62,044 nucleotides of DNA from Yoonia sp. (GTDB lineage Bacteria > Pseudomonadota > Alphaproteobacteria > Rhodobacterales > Rhodobacteraceae). The stretch is taken from assembly GCA_029252195.1 (NCBI GenBank), contig JAQXBV010000039.1, positions 1 to 62,044 on the forward strand, given 5' to 3'. Of the stretch, positions 1 through 8,504 are shown piece after piece. The stretch's first letter is position 1. Every line of letters starts with the position of its first letter. The position numbers and the translations under genes are program-made. The notes under the pieces were generated by a model. That model was given only the letters and a program-made list of their open reading frames with translations. It was not told the DNA's origin and did not search any database.

Positions 1-237
1 TGTAAAACCCTCGTGTGTTTGTGCATTCCCAAGAATGCTAGATTTGACCAGCATTGAGGCTGTAAGTGCGCCTATCCCGTCTCACACTCAAGGGATTTGG
101 AATGCATTCAGGGCAGTGTTTCAAAAATGATGCATCAAGGTCACACACTTGATTTGGTGTTTTGGCCCATGACAACAGTTAAATTAAAGCCTATTTCGTG
201 TTTATAGGGCAAAGAGCAGCAATATCAGGAGTATATC

Positions 238-891
238 ATGACCTTGGAGGCAATTCGCACGGCGGTCGCAAATTCGTGTCATAAGGCAGGACGCGAGGTA
301 GATGATGTCACGCTGATCGCGGTCTCAAAGGTACAGTCGAACGCGCGCGTGGCAGCGATTCTGGATCAAGGGCACCGAGTCTTTGGCGAGAACAAGGTGC
401 AGGAAGCGGCTGGAAAATGGCCCGACTTTCGCGAGATCTATTCTGGCATCGAGTTGCACCTGATCGGCCCCTTGCAAACTAACAAGGCACGGCAGGCAAT
501 GGAGCTGGCCCAAGCGATCCACACGCTTGATCGTCCCAAGCTTGCCACAACCATCGCGCGGCTCGCCCAAGAGATGGGCCATTGCCCCGATTTGTTCATT
601 CAGGTGAATACTGGAGAAGAAGACCAAAAGGCAGGCTGCCTGCCCGCCGAGGCCGATACCTTTATAAAGGACGCGCTGGCGATGGACCTGCCAGTGCGCG
701 GCCTCATGTGTATTCCGCCCGTTGACGAGGAGCCGTCTCTGCACTTCGCGCTATTGGCCAAGATTGCCGCACGCAATGGCCTGAAGGGGCTATCCATGGG
801 GATGAGCAGCGACTTTGAAACCGCAATTGCCCTAGGGGCGACCCATGTGCGTGTTGGCTCGGCAATCTTTGGCGCCCGTGTTTATGAGTAG
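238..891 (+). CDS. YggS family PLP-binding protein
   Basis: A 217-residue single-domain protein of the YggS/PROSC family (alanine racemase N-terminal fold). The family binds pyridoxal phosphate without known catalysis and helps keep B6 and amino acid pools balanced in the cytosol. The PLP lysine is K31 in AVSKVQSN. The family motifs HLIGPLQTNKAR and GLSMGMSSDFETAI are present, and RVGSAIFGAR lies at the end. The ATG has a good CAGGAG site about 7 bases upstream. The RluA gene starts inside its last codons, so the two are probably co-translated. The 237 bases before it show no gene. Family is certain; no specific substrate is implied. Confidence 0.95.
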   Translation: MTLEAIRTAVANSCHKAGREVDDVTLIAVSKVQSNARVAAILDQGHRVFGENKVQEAAGKWPDFREIYSGIELHLIGPLQTNKARQAMELAQAIHTLDRPKLATTIARLAQEMGHCPDLFIQVNTGEEDQKAGCLPAEADTFIKDALAMDLPVRGLMCIPPVDEEPSLHFALLAKIAARNGLKGLSMGMSSDFETAIALGATHVRVGSAIFGARVYE

Positions 892-1531
892 TGACTACAA
901 CCCACCGCAAGAACCACTTGAGTTCCTGCACGACGACCACGAGGTCGTTTTGGTCAATAAGCCTGCTGGCCTTTTGTCGGTTCCGGGCAAGGGGGAACAC
1001 CTGTCTGATTGCCTGATGGCACGGGTCAAGGCCGTGTTTCCAACCGTTCTCCTTATACATAGGCTTGATCGGGACACCTCAGGCGTGATGATTTTCGCGC
1101 TGACCCCTCATGCGCAGCGGCACATTGGCCTACAATTCGAAAAGCGGCAGACCAAGAAAACCTATATCGCGCGGGTTTGGGGCGAGATGACCGAAAAGAC
1201 GGGCACTGTTGATGCGCCGATCATCGTCGATTGGGGAAACCGCCCGCGCCAGATGATTGATTTCGAGAATGGCCGCTCTGCGCAGACCGATTGGAAAGTG
1301 ATCCGCGCCAAAGACGGTGAAAGCCGCGTGCGGCTGATGCCCAAAACGGGGCGCTCGCATCAATTGCGCGTTCATATGCTGTCGCTGGGCCACCCGATCT
1401 TGGGCGACCCTTTTTATGCGACCGGCCCCGCACTGGATTATCCGCGCATGATGCTGCATTCTGAGACCCTGCAATTCCGCCATCCCGACGGCGGGCAGGG
1501 CATGCGGATCACCGCCAAGGCACCATTCTAG
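884..1531 (+). CDS. RluA family RNA pseudouridine synthase
   Basis: A 215-residue RluA-type pseudouridine synthase that isomerises uridine in rRNA or tRNA. The catalytic motif IHRLDRDTSG carries the nucleophilic Asp at about residue 62, and the later RLMPKTGRSHQLRVHML block is typical of the family. No S4 domain is present, so it resembles the short RluA/TruC-like members rather than RluC or RluD. I chose the ATG at 884, which overlaps the upstream YggS stop by 8 bases, over an earlier in-frame ATG at 845 that would add 13 unlikely residues. Its exact RNA target cannot be told from sequence. Confidence 0.92.
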   Translation: MSSDYNPPQEPLEFLHDDHEVVLVNKPAGLLSVPGKGEHLSDCLMARVKAVFPTVLLIHRLDRDTSGVMIFALTPHAQRHIGLQFEKRQTKKTYIARVWGEMTEKTGTVDAPIIVDWGNRPRQMIDFENGRSAQTDWKVIRAKDGESRVRLMPKTGRSHQLRVHMLSLGHPILGDPFYATGPALDYPRMMLHSETLQFRHPDGGQGMRITAKAPF

Positions 1532-2115
1532 GAAAAGAACGCCGAAATCGCGGCGACTTCGGATTGGGCAATCTCGTGCCCGCCCGCGTGCCACTTCAAA
1601 GTGACATCGGCACCTTGCGCCGTCAGATAATCCGCCAAGGCCTGCGTTTGTTGTTTCGGGCAAATCGGATCGCGCTCGCCTGCCGTTATCAGGACGCGCT
1701 TGCCACGCAAAGCGGGTTGCGGGGCGGGGGCCCAAGGGATCAGCGGATGCAACAGCACCAGATCGGTGAAGATGTCTGCATCATGGAGAGCAACCGCCGC
1801 CGCAATATTCGCGCCATTGGAATAGCCCAACGCAATCACACGGGTCGCACCCGCCGCTTCCTTGCGCACAAATGAAGCCATCGCAGCGCGGCGCAGTGCA
1901 AGGTCGTCCATATCATACAGACCCTCGGCCATCCGCCGAAAATACCGCAGCGCACCGCCCTCGGACACGTCACCACGCGGGGAGGTCACATGCGCGTCGG
2001 GAAACATCTTTTCCGCAAAACCATGGAATTGCGTCTCTGATCCGCCAGTCCCATGACACGTAAAAACATGGGTGCTGGCGTCGTCGCCGCGCGTCCGCTT
2101 GGCCGTGTAACTCAT
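1528..2115 (-). CDS. Alpha/beta hydrolase (carboxylesterase/dienelactone hydrolase-like)
   Basis: A 195-residue cytosolic alpha/beta hydrolase of the phospholipase/carboxylesterase type (YpfH-like). The nucleophile elbow is GYSNG with Ser99. The remaining triad is probably Asp149 in AGERDP and His180 in AGGHE. An HGTGG oxyanion-type motif lies at residues 21-25. It overlaps the start of the downstream-oriented VOC gene region by 4 bases (2112-2115), so the two form a minus-strand pair. VOC dioxygenase and esterase/hydrolase pairs occur in quinone and aromatic detoxification loci (MhqD/MhqO-like), which is an inference for function here. It converges with the RluA gene, overlapping it by 4 bases. 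Confidence 0.88.
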   Translation of the reverse strand: MSYTAKRTRGDDASTHVFTCHGTGGSETQFHGFAEKMFPDAHVTSPRGDVSEGGALRYFRRMAEGLYDMDDLALRRAAMASFVRKEAAGATRVIALGYSNGANIAAAVALHDADIFTDLVLLHPLIPWAPAPQPALRGKRVLITAGERDPICPKQQTQALADYLTAQGADVTLKWHAGGHEIAQSEVAAISAFFS

Positions 2116-3038
2116 TTCAATGGCTCCAAATGCCGCTCCAACTGCGCGCGCAAGTGTTCATGCTGGCTTGGCAGCTTGAGCGCCTCGCCCAAATGCGCAG
2201 TATCCTCGTCGCGGTCAAAACCGGGTTCATTCGTAGCAATCTCGAACAGCACACCCGCAGGTGTACGGAAATAGATCGCATAAAAGTAGTCGCGGTCGAT
2301 CACAGGCGTCACTTGATACCCTGTATCAAGCAGGGCCTCGCGCACTTCCAACTGCCGCGCACGGTTTTCCACAGCAAAGGCGATGTGGTGTACGGACCCC
2401 GCAGAAGACCGCGCTTGCGGCGCACCTGACAGGGTTTCCAAATCAATCACATTGGCCGCGTTGCCGTCTGGGATGATAAAGCGGGTTACGTTGTCTTGGG
2501 TGTCGAATTTCTCGTATCCCATGAATTTCAAGAGCTCGGCTGTCGCACCATCATCGACGATACGCATATCAGCCCCCTGAAAGCCGCGAATCCCCATCTC
2601 TGCACTCACACCATTGCCCGTCCAAGGGGCGCGACTGTCATCGACCTCGATCAGAGCAAAACGCTCGCCGTCAGGGCCATCAAACAAGACACGGTCCTCG
2701 CCAAAACGGGTGTCGCGGGTCATTTCGGCCACTTCAAAGGTGGCAAGACGGTCAGCCCATGCGCCAGCACTGCCCTTTGGAATAGAGAAAGAGGTCACGC
2801 CAACCTCGCCTACACCGCGTTTGCCGCGGGCGGCATTGGTGAAGGGGAAATAGGTCATGACGGAACCGGGTGTGCCGACCTCATCACCGTAATAGAGGTG
2901 ATACACATCAGGCGCGTCAAAATTGACGGTCTTTTTCACACGGCGCAGGCCAAGGACGTTTGTAAAGAAAGCGTTGTTTTCGGATGCACTACTTGCGAGC
3001 GATGTGACGTGGTGCAGGCCTTTGATCTGTTTCAGCAT
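2112..3038 (-). CDS. VOC family ring-cleaving dioxygenase (MhqO-like)
   Basis: A 308-residue protein with two vicinal-oxygen-chelate (glyoxalase/bleomycin) modules. Expected metal ligands are visible: His at KGLHHVTS near the N-terminus, VHHIAFAV at the start of the second half, and a Glu in GVLFEIATNEPG. It matches the ring-cleaving dioxygenases called MhqA/MhqO, which act on hydroquinone-like compounds. The reading frame stays open for 66 codons upstream, but the protein begins sensibly at the ATG at 3038 (MLKQIKGLHHV). Its stop overlaps the start of the hydrolase, giving a two-gene unit. The aldehyde dehydrogenase upstream could be part of the same transcript. Substrate is unproven. Confidence 0.87.
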   Translation of the reverse strand: MLKQIKGLHHVTSLASSASENNAFFTNVLGLRRVKKTVNFDAPDVYHLYYGDEVGTPGSVMTYFPFTNAARGKRGVGEVGVTSFSIPKGSAGAWADRLATFEVAEMTRDTRFGEDRVLFDGPDGERFALIEVDDSRAPWTGNGVSAEMGIRGFQGADMRIVDDGATAELLKFMGYEKFDTQDNVTRFIIPDGNAANVIDLETLSGAPQARSSAGSVHHIAFAVENRARQLEVREALLDTGYQVTPVIDRDYFYAIYFRTPAGVLFEIATNEPGFDRDEDTAHLGEALKLPSQHEHLRAQLERHLEPLK

Positions 3039-3135
3039 AGCGAAGCTCCATAAACTTGTTTCGCCCACTGTATCATTTTCGAAAATGGATGAAATAGTCT
3101 GGGGCGCACGGATTTGGTGCGCCCCTGCACATGAG

Positions 3136-4575
3136 TTAGTCGATGGACCACGCCGAGATCGCCTTGGATTCGAGATACTCTTCGATCCCCCAAACGCCAC
3201 CCTCACGGGCACGACCAGACAGCTTAACGCCGCCAAACGGAGAACCAGCAGCGCGCGATTCGCCGTTCATTTCGATCATGCCTGCCTTGAGGGCGCGTGC
3301 CATGCGGTTGCGCTTGGCGCCATCTGTCGACTGTACATAATCGGTCAAACCGTATGGCGTATCATTGGCAATACGGATCGCGTCGGCCTCATCCTCAAAC
3401 GGAATAATGACCAGCACAGGGCCGAAGATTTCTTCTTGCGCGATCCGCATGTCGTTGCTGACATCGGCAAACACAGTCGGCTTCACATAGAAGCCACGGT
3501 TAACGTTCTCAGGCAGGCCAGTGCCACCCGCGATCAGGCGCGCACCTTCGTCGATGCCGACTTGGATCATGCCTTGGATCTTTTCCCACTGAGATTTATT
3601 CACGACGGGACCCATATGGCGGCCTGCTTCGGTGGTTGGGCCAACCTTGATCGCCTGCGCAGTCTCGGCGGCTTGTGACACGGCCTCGTCATAACGAGAG
3701 CGTTCAACCAACATACGGGTCGGCGCGTTGCACGACTGACCAGAGTTATTCATGCAGTGACGCACGCCGCGCATAACGGCCTTTTCATCCGCGTCAGCAA
3801 AAATAACGTTGGCACCCTTGCCGCCAAGCTCTAGCCCAACGCGCTTGAGCGTTTCAGCCGCACCTTTGGTAATCAAACGGCCCGCACGAGTAGAGCCCGT
3901 AAAGCTGATCATCGCGACATCTTTATGCGCCGTTAGTTGCGAGCCAACACCAGGACCGTCGCCATTCACGAGGTTGAACACGCCCGCAGGCACGCCCGCT
4001 TCATGCAAAATCTCTGCAAAGACGATACCCGACAGCGGGGCCTCTTCCGATGGCTTCAAGACCATCGTGCAACCTGCGATCATCGCAGGGAATACCTTAA
4101 GCGCGATCTGGCTGATCGGCCAGTTCCACGGGGTGATCATGCCAACAACACCAATCGGCTCCATCAGAATGCGGTCGGTAGGGGCGTGATCGCCAAGTGG
4201 GCGGTCCCAGTGAATCTGCTTGGCCGCTTCCAAAGCGTCCTCAATCGCCCAAGGCATGCAAGGGGCTTGCGAGCCGTGCGCGAGATCATGCGGCGCGCCC
4301 ATTTCCATGCGAATCGCCTCGCCCATGTCATGCGCGCGGGTCTCGTAGACCTTCATCACATTCTCGACGTGGCGCACACGCTCTGCGACAGACAGGCCAG
4401 CCCAAGCAGGAAAGGCAGCCGTCGCCGCAGCAACAGCAGCATCTGTATCGGCCTGATCGCCAAGCGAAATCGTGGCGACCTGCTCTTCGGTTGCGGGGTC
4501 GATCACAGGGTGATCGCGCGGGTCAGCAGGGGCCACCCATGCGCCGTTGATATAGAAATTGCGGTGAGTAATCAT
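3136..4575 (-). CDS. NAD(P)-dependent aldehyde dehydrogenase
   Basis: A 479-residue ALDH superfamily enzyme oxidising an aldehyde to its acid. The motif PWNWP (Asn152), LELGGKG with the general base Glu249, and SGQSCNAPTR with catalytic Cys282 are all in place, as are the FTGSTRAG cofactor loop and EEIFGPVL. The ATG at 4575 has GGAG eight bases upstream; a start at 4614 would add 13 poor residues. It sits 97 bases upstream of the VOC/hydrolase pair in the same direction. It is divergent from the peroxiredoxin gene across about 127 bases. Substrate specificity cannot be read from the sequence. Confidence 0.94.
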   Translation of the reverse strand: MITHRNFYINGAWVAPADPRDHPVIDPATEEQVATISLGDQADTDAAVAAATAAFPAWAGLSVAERVRHVENVMKVYETRAHDMGEAIRMEMGAPHDLAHGSQAPCMPWAIEDALEAAKQIHWDRPLGDHAPTDRILMEPIGVVGMITPWNWPISQIALKVFPAMIAGCTMVLKPSEEAPLSGIVFAEILHEAGVPAGVFNLVNGDGPGVGSQLTAHKDVAMISFTGSTRAGRLITKGAAETLKRVGLELGGKGANVIFADADEKAVMRGVRHCMNNSGQSCNAPTRMLVERSRYDEAVSQAAETAQAIKVGPTTEAGRHMGPVVNKSQWEKIQGMIQVGIDEGARLIAGGTGLPENVNRGFYVKPTVFADVSNDMRIAQEEIFGPVLVIIPFEDEADAIRIANDTPYGLTDYVQSTDGAKRNRMARALKAGMIEMNGESRAAGSPFGGVKLSGRAREGGVWGIEEYLESKAISAWSID

Positions 4576-4702
4576 TGGGTCGCTCCGTACCATGTGCTTC
4601 GCGCATCGTGACATTGCGCCGCGTGTGGTGCAAGCGCCCTAGTGGCCCCTGCCTGGGACACCTATATGTGAATTTACGAAAATTAAATAAAGGAGTAGCG
4701 CC

Positions 4703-5350
4703 ATGAGCCTGCGTATTAACGATACAATCCCAAACCTGACCGTCGAAACCGATCAGGGCACGCTGACGCTCCATGACTGGATCGGCGATAGCTGGGCCAT
4801 TCTGTTCTCGCACCCCAAGGACTTTACACCTGTCTGCACGACCGAATTCGGCGCCGTGGCACAGCTTGCTGACGAATGGGCGGCACGCGATACCAAGGTT
4901 ATGGGTATCTCGGTCGATAGTGCGGAAGAGCACAAAAAGTGGAAGACGGACATCGAGCAGGTCGCAGGCACTAAAGCCGGCTTCCCAATCATCGCTGACG
5001 AAGATTTGAAAGTCGCCAAAGCTTTCGACATGCTGCCAGCAGAGGCCTATATGCCCGACGGTCGCACACCAAATGACAGCGCCACCGTGCGCGCCGTGTT
5101 CATCGTTGGTCCAGATAAGAAGCTGAAGCTCTCGATGACATACCCAATGAACGTGGGCCGGAACTTTGCTGAGGTGCTGCGCGCTTTGGACGGTTTGCAG
5201 ACCGCCGCCAAGCACACGGTCGCGACTCCAGCGAACTGGAACGTGGGCGACGACGTAGTGATCCCGATGTCGTTTGATGCAGCAGCGGCCAAAGAAAAGT
5301 TCGGTGACTTCAAAGCCGTCCTGCCATACCTGCGTATGACCAAGCTTTAA
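4703..5350 (+). CDS. Peroxiredoxin, 1-Cys (Prx6) type
   Basis: A 215-residue peroxiredoxin that reduces hydrogen peroxide and alkyl hydroperoxides. The peroxidatic Cys45 is in HPKDFTPVCTTEF, the Prx6-type signature (PVCTTE). Length and the C-terminal extension also fit Prx6. No resolving Cys is obvious. A strong AAGGAG site precedes the ATG. A clear hairpin terminator follows about 20 bases after the stop, so the gene is probably transcribed alone. The 88 bases between it and the divergent aldehyde dehydrogenase should hold its promoter. Confidence 0.95.
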   Translation: MSLRINDTIPNLTVETDQGTLTLHDWIGDSWAILFSHPKDFTPVCTTEFGAVAQLADEWAARDTKVMGISVDSAEEHKKWKTDIEQVAGTKAGFPIIADEDLKVAKAFDMLPAEAYMPDGRTPNDSATVRAVFIVGPDKKLKLSMTYPMNVGRNFAEVLRALDGLQTAAKHTVATPANWNVGDDVVIPMSFDAAAAKEKFGDFKAVLPYLRMTKL

Positions 5351-5367
5351 TCAGCTCCAGTTGAACT

Positions 5368-5400
5368 GCAAAGGCCCCTGCAATCGTGGGGGCCTTTTGC
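5368..5400 (+). terminator. Rho-independent terminator after peroxiredoxin
   Basis: GCAAAGGCCCC pairs with GGGGCCTTTTGC around a short loop, with T residues in the right arm. It starts 18 bases after the peroxiredoxin stop. Confidence 0.8.
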
Positions 5401-5512
5401 GTTTCAGTAGGGCTGAGTTGGAACAGAAATGCCTGTAATGCGCGCAAGTTAGCGTTCGCTAGAGGCATCGAAACAGCATTATTTGCCGAATGCGTCGGTT
5501 AACATGGATAGA

Positions 5513-5526
5513 TTGATCAATATCAA
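5513..5526. promoter_or_regulatory. FNR-type binding site
   Basis: TTGATCAATATCAA is an exact match to the FNR/FnrL consensus TTGAT-N4-ATCAA. It lies about 110 bases before the EF-hand gene and well past the terminator of the peroxiredoxin gene, so the EF-hand gene is its only sensible target. In Rhodobacteraceae such sites serve FnrL or Dnr-type regulators responding to low oxygen or nitric oxide. Confidence 0.7.
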
Positions 5527-5637
5527 TCCGGCGTGGTTTCATATTGCGGATAAACACATTCAAGAAATTGTATTTAGATTCACAAAAGTTGGGCCGCGAA
5601 AGCTGTCCAATAATTTCACCCTAAAAAGGAATAAATG

Positions 5638-6150
5638 ATGACACACAACGCAACAATCCGCGGTTTTGCTACGGTAACCGCAGTGTTGGCCGTCTTGTTC
5701 AGCGGGACGGCAGTTTTGGCGGACGACGATGAAGAAAATGGCAACGACGATATGGTGCAGATTATGCCCTTAGGCTTTGGTAATTACGGTGGCATGAACA
5801 TGATGGCGCTACCGATCGACGAAAATGCAGATGGGATCGTGAGCGCGTCCGAAGCATCGCAACATGCGAGCATTGGGTTTGCGTTGTTCGATGGTGATGA
5901 GGATGGCCAAATTTCGGAAGATGAATATTTGGATAGCGCGAACCCTCGTATGTCGCGCGGGCGGCGAAATGTGGAACGGCTTTTTGTGAGTCGTGTGGCG
6001 CGGTTCAAGGCGATAGATGCCGACGGCGACACGAACGTGACCTTGGCCGAATTTATGACGAATGCGCAAGTAAGCTATGAAGCTGCAGACGCCAATAGTG
6101 ACGGTATTATCAGCGTTTGGGAATTCCGCGCTCAGCAGAACCCTTTCTGA
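5638..6150 (+). CDS. Secreted EF-hand calcium-binding protein
   Basis: A 170-residue exported protein with a cleavable signal peptide ending near TAVLA-DDDEE. It carries four EF-hand-type loops: DENADGIVSASE, DGDEDGQISEDE, DADGDTNVTLAE and DANSDGIISVWE. They are arranged as two pairs and each ends in the bidentate Glu at position 12. A Met-rich, low-charge stretch (about residues 40-60) precedes the first loop. There are two adjacent ATGs (5635 and 5638); the second has the better spacing to AAGGA. An FNR box lies upstream. Function is unknown beyond calcium binding in the periplasm. Confidence 0.9.
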   Translation: MTHNATIRGFATVTAVLAVLFSGTAVLADDDEENGNDDMVQIMPLGFGNYGGMNMMALPIDENADGIVSASEASQHASIGFALFDGDEDGQISEDEYLDSANPRMSRGRRNVERLFVSRVARFKAIDADGDTNVTLAEFMTNAQVSYEAADANSDGIISVWEFRAQQNPF

Positions 6151-6360
6151 AAAATCAGGGACCCTGCAGAGGATAACCTCTATGAGGTCTCATCGATGAA
6201 GTAAGCCTCGCCTTGCTTCCGGCGTGCGACTAACGAACGCTTGAACACCGCACGCACGTTTCTGGCTCGCAAATCTATTATGCCTCAATTCAGTGAGGGG
6301 TTGAGAATGCAAGCCCAAGCGCGCGCTGACCTACGCATCCCCGGAGAGGGCTATTCGGTC

Positions 6361-6915
6361 TCAGAAGATAAAGACCTGCGTCCCCACAGGCACCATCTCG
6401 TAAAGCTGGGCGACATGCTCATTCGTCAGGCGCACGCAACCAGACGAGAAACTTTGGCCGATGGTCTCTGGCTGCGGAGTCCCGTGAATGCGGTAATAGG
6501 TATCGATCCCGCCGTCATAGAGATAGAGCGCGCGCGCCCCAAGTGGATTGCGCGGATGGCCACCTGGCAGGCCAGTGCCACGGTATGGACCGTAAAGATC
6601 GGGCTCCAGATCAACCATATTTTGCGTCGGCACCCAGCTTGGCCATTCGGCCTTGCGACGGATCGTCAAAACCCCAGTGTAATTGCGCCCCTCTGCGCCC
6701 AAGGCGATGCCATAGCGCATCGCGCGGCCATTACCCAAGGTCCAATAAAGGTGATAATCTTCTTTGATTACATGAACTTGTCCTGCGGGTAGGTCTGGGT
6801 TCACATCGACCTCGGTCGGGAGGAACTTGCGCGGCAAACGGGCCGTCGCATATGCAGGCGCAGCAAACAGGCCAATAGCGGCCGAAGCCACAAAAGTGCG
6901 TCTTTTCATATTCAT
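6361..6915 (-). CDS. L,D-transpeptidase (YkuD domain), exported
   Basis: A 184-residue periplasmic L,D-transpeptidase that forms 3-3 peptidoglycan cross-links or anchors proteins to the wall. The YkuD catalytic motif is present as HGTPQPE (His144) followed by SSGCVRL (Cys160, Arg162). The N-terminus KRRTFVASAAIGLFAAPAYA looks like a Tat-type signal peptide with the twin Arg, cleaved after AYA. This is the usual length for short Roseobacter members. A second ATG two codons in (MKRR) is an equally possible start. It stands alone, with about 200 bases on each side. Confidence 0.93.
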   Translation of the reverse strand: MNMKRRTFVASAAIGLFAAPAYATARLPRKFLPTEVDVNPDLPAGQVHVIKEDYHLYWTLGNGRAMRYGIALGAEGRNYTGVLTIRRKAEWPSWVPTQNMVDLEPDLYGPYRGTGLPGGHPRNPLGARALYLYDGGIDTYYRIHGTPQPETIGQSFSSGCVRLTNEHVAQLYEMVPVGTQVFIF

Positions 6916-7118
6916 ACTCTTTGCCTCAATGGGACTCGTTTAGACGATTTCTCTTGCTACGCGATTAACATGAATAGGTGGGCTGACATATCCGCTACGT
7001 GCAAATCCCCAAGCCTGAGGAGTTTTTGCATCACCATCGCGTGGTGCTGCTGCGTGCGGACAGAGGGTCGCAAACACGCCAGTAGAGGCGTGAAAATTGT
7101 AGGCTACAAGTCTTGGAG

Positions 7119-8492
7119 TTAGATATGGAGCGCCGCACGCAAAGCGGATAGACCCTTCGCAAGCGTGGCATCCGCCGCAGCGACGCTATCGGCCTCGACG
7201 TAAAGTCGCAATTCTGGCGCATTGCCCGAAGGCCGTAAATGCACAATTCGCCCGTCTTCCAGCGTCATGCGCAACCCGTCGGTACGGTCTACCGAGGCTT
7301 CGATCTCACCAAATGCGGCCAGAAAGCCGCCTCTTTGCTGTGGGTTTGCAGCAAATGCCGCAACCAATGCCAGCGAGCGCTCCGTTGGCACGTCCTGCAA
7401 GCGATCAGCGGCGGTAAACCGTGCGGGTTGCATTGCGACCAAGGCTGCCAAACCGCCTGCGGCCTTTGCCAAGGCGAGTGGCGCCACAAGCGGCAAAACC
7501 GCGTCGCGCGTCATCAGGGGGGGAAGCGCGCCATGGCTGCCGCGTGCTTCAAATCCAAGCAAGAAGCCGCCGTTCGCCTCGTATCCGACAACATCCCCGC
7601 CGACGTCTTCCATCCCTGCAATCACGAAGGGAGACCCGATTCGCGTCCGTACGACCCGCCCGAATTTGGCCTCGGCCCCTGTGTTCGAGGAGACCGGTGT
7701 CACGGCCGTTTTCGCCCCAAGCGAGGCTCCCGTAATCTGCCCCAGAACATCGCCGACGATGACGGTGCCTGTGGCGTCGGTCATCAACGGGCGGTCCCCA
7801 TCGCCATCGGTCGAGGTAATGGCATCAAGTGCATGTTCTTTGGCCCAGACCTTGAGCTCTGCGCGAATGGCGGGATCAACGGCTTCTGTATCGACGGGGA
7901 TGAAGGAGGCGGAACGGCCAAGTTCGATGACATTCGCGCCAAGCGCGCCGAACACTTCAAGTAGCAGGTCGCGACCGACGGCTGAGTGGCTATAGACACC
8001 GATCCGTAGCCCAAACAACGCGTCGCCATATGCTCTTGTAAACCGCTCTACATATGCGGCGCCTGCGGTCGTGTTTTGCACGACCTCTGGTCCTAATGGC
8101 GTTTCGCGAAGGCCATCCAGCGCCGCGAGGATTGCCGCTTCGTGGGTCTTTGTGATCTCTCCCATTGGCGTGTAGAATTTTAGCCCGTTGCGGTCTGCGG
8201 GAATGTGGCTGCCAGTAATCATGACGGCAGCCGCGCCCGCCTCCATCGCGGCCAGTGCCAAGGCGGGTGTCGGCACATCCCCGCAATCGGTCACTGCAAT
8301 CCCCATCGCGCGCGCGGCATGAGCGACCATGGCCGCGATGTCGGGGGATGATGGCCGCAGGTCGCGTCCAACAAAGAGGCCAGTCCCGATTGGGCACGCG
8401 CGTAAGAAGGCTTGGACATGTGTACCTACAAGCGCGGGCGTAAGGTCAACGACAAGGCCGCGCAGGCCGCTGGTGCCGAATTTGGGAGCCAT
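7119..8492 (-). CDS. Phosphomannomutase/phosphoglucomutase
   Basis: A 457-residue alpha-D-phosphohexomutase that interconverts hexose 1- and 6-phosphates for sugar nucleotide synthesis. The phosphoserine is Ser95 in TGSHIPADRNG. The metal loop is STDGDGDRPL, the sugar-binding loop is GYEANGGFLLG, and the C-terminal phosphate-binding loop is RPSGNAPELR. It is the last gene of the minus-strand exopolysaccharide block, 12 bases after the CapD-like gene. It probably feeds mannose-1-P or glucose-1-P into that pathway. Whether it prefers mannose or glucose cannot be settled. Confidence 0.93.
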   Translation of the reverse strand: MAPKFGTSGLRGLVVDLTPALVGTHVQAFLRACPIGTGLFVGRDLRPSSPDIAAMVAHAARAMGIAVTDCGDVPTPALALAAMEAGAAAVMITGSHIPADRNGLKFYTPMGEITKTHEAAILAALDGLRETPLGPEVVQNTTAGAAYVERFTRAYGDALFGLRIGVYSHSAVGRDLLLEVFGALGANVIELGRSASFIPVDTEAVDPAIRAELKVWAKEHALDAITSTDGDGDRPLMTDATGTVIVGDVLGQITGASLGAKTAVTPVSSNTGAEAKFGRVVRTRIGSPFVIAGMEDVGGDVVGYEANGGFLLGFEARGSHGALPPLMTRDAVLPLVAPLALAKAAGGLAALVAMQPARFTAADRLQDVPTERSLALVAAFAANPQQRGGFLAAFGEIEASVDRTDGLRMTLEDGRIVHLRPSGNAPELRLYVEADSVAAADATLAKGLSALRAALHI

Positions 8493-8504
8493 CGGGCACC
8501 TCCG

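Noticed and set aside
1-237. Possible RNA or gene in the left-edge gap
   Set aside because: No reading frame, fold or motif stood out; it is probably just the promoter region of the yggS-like gene.
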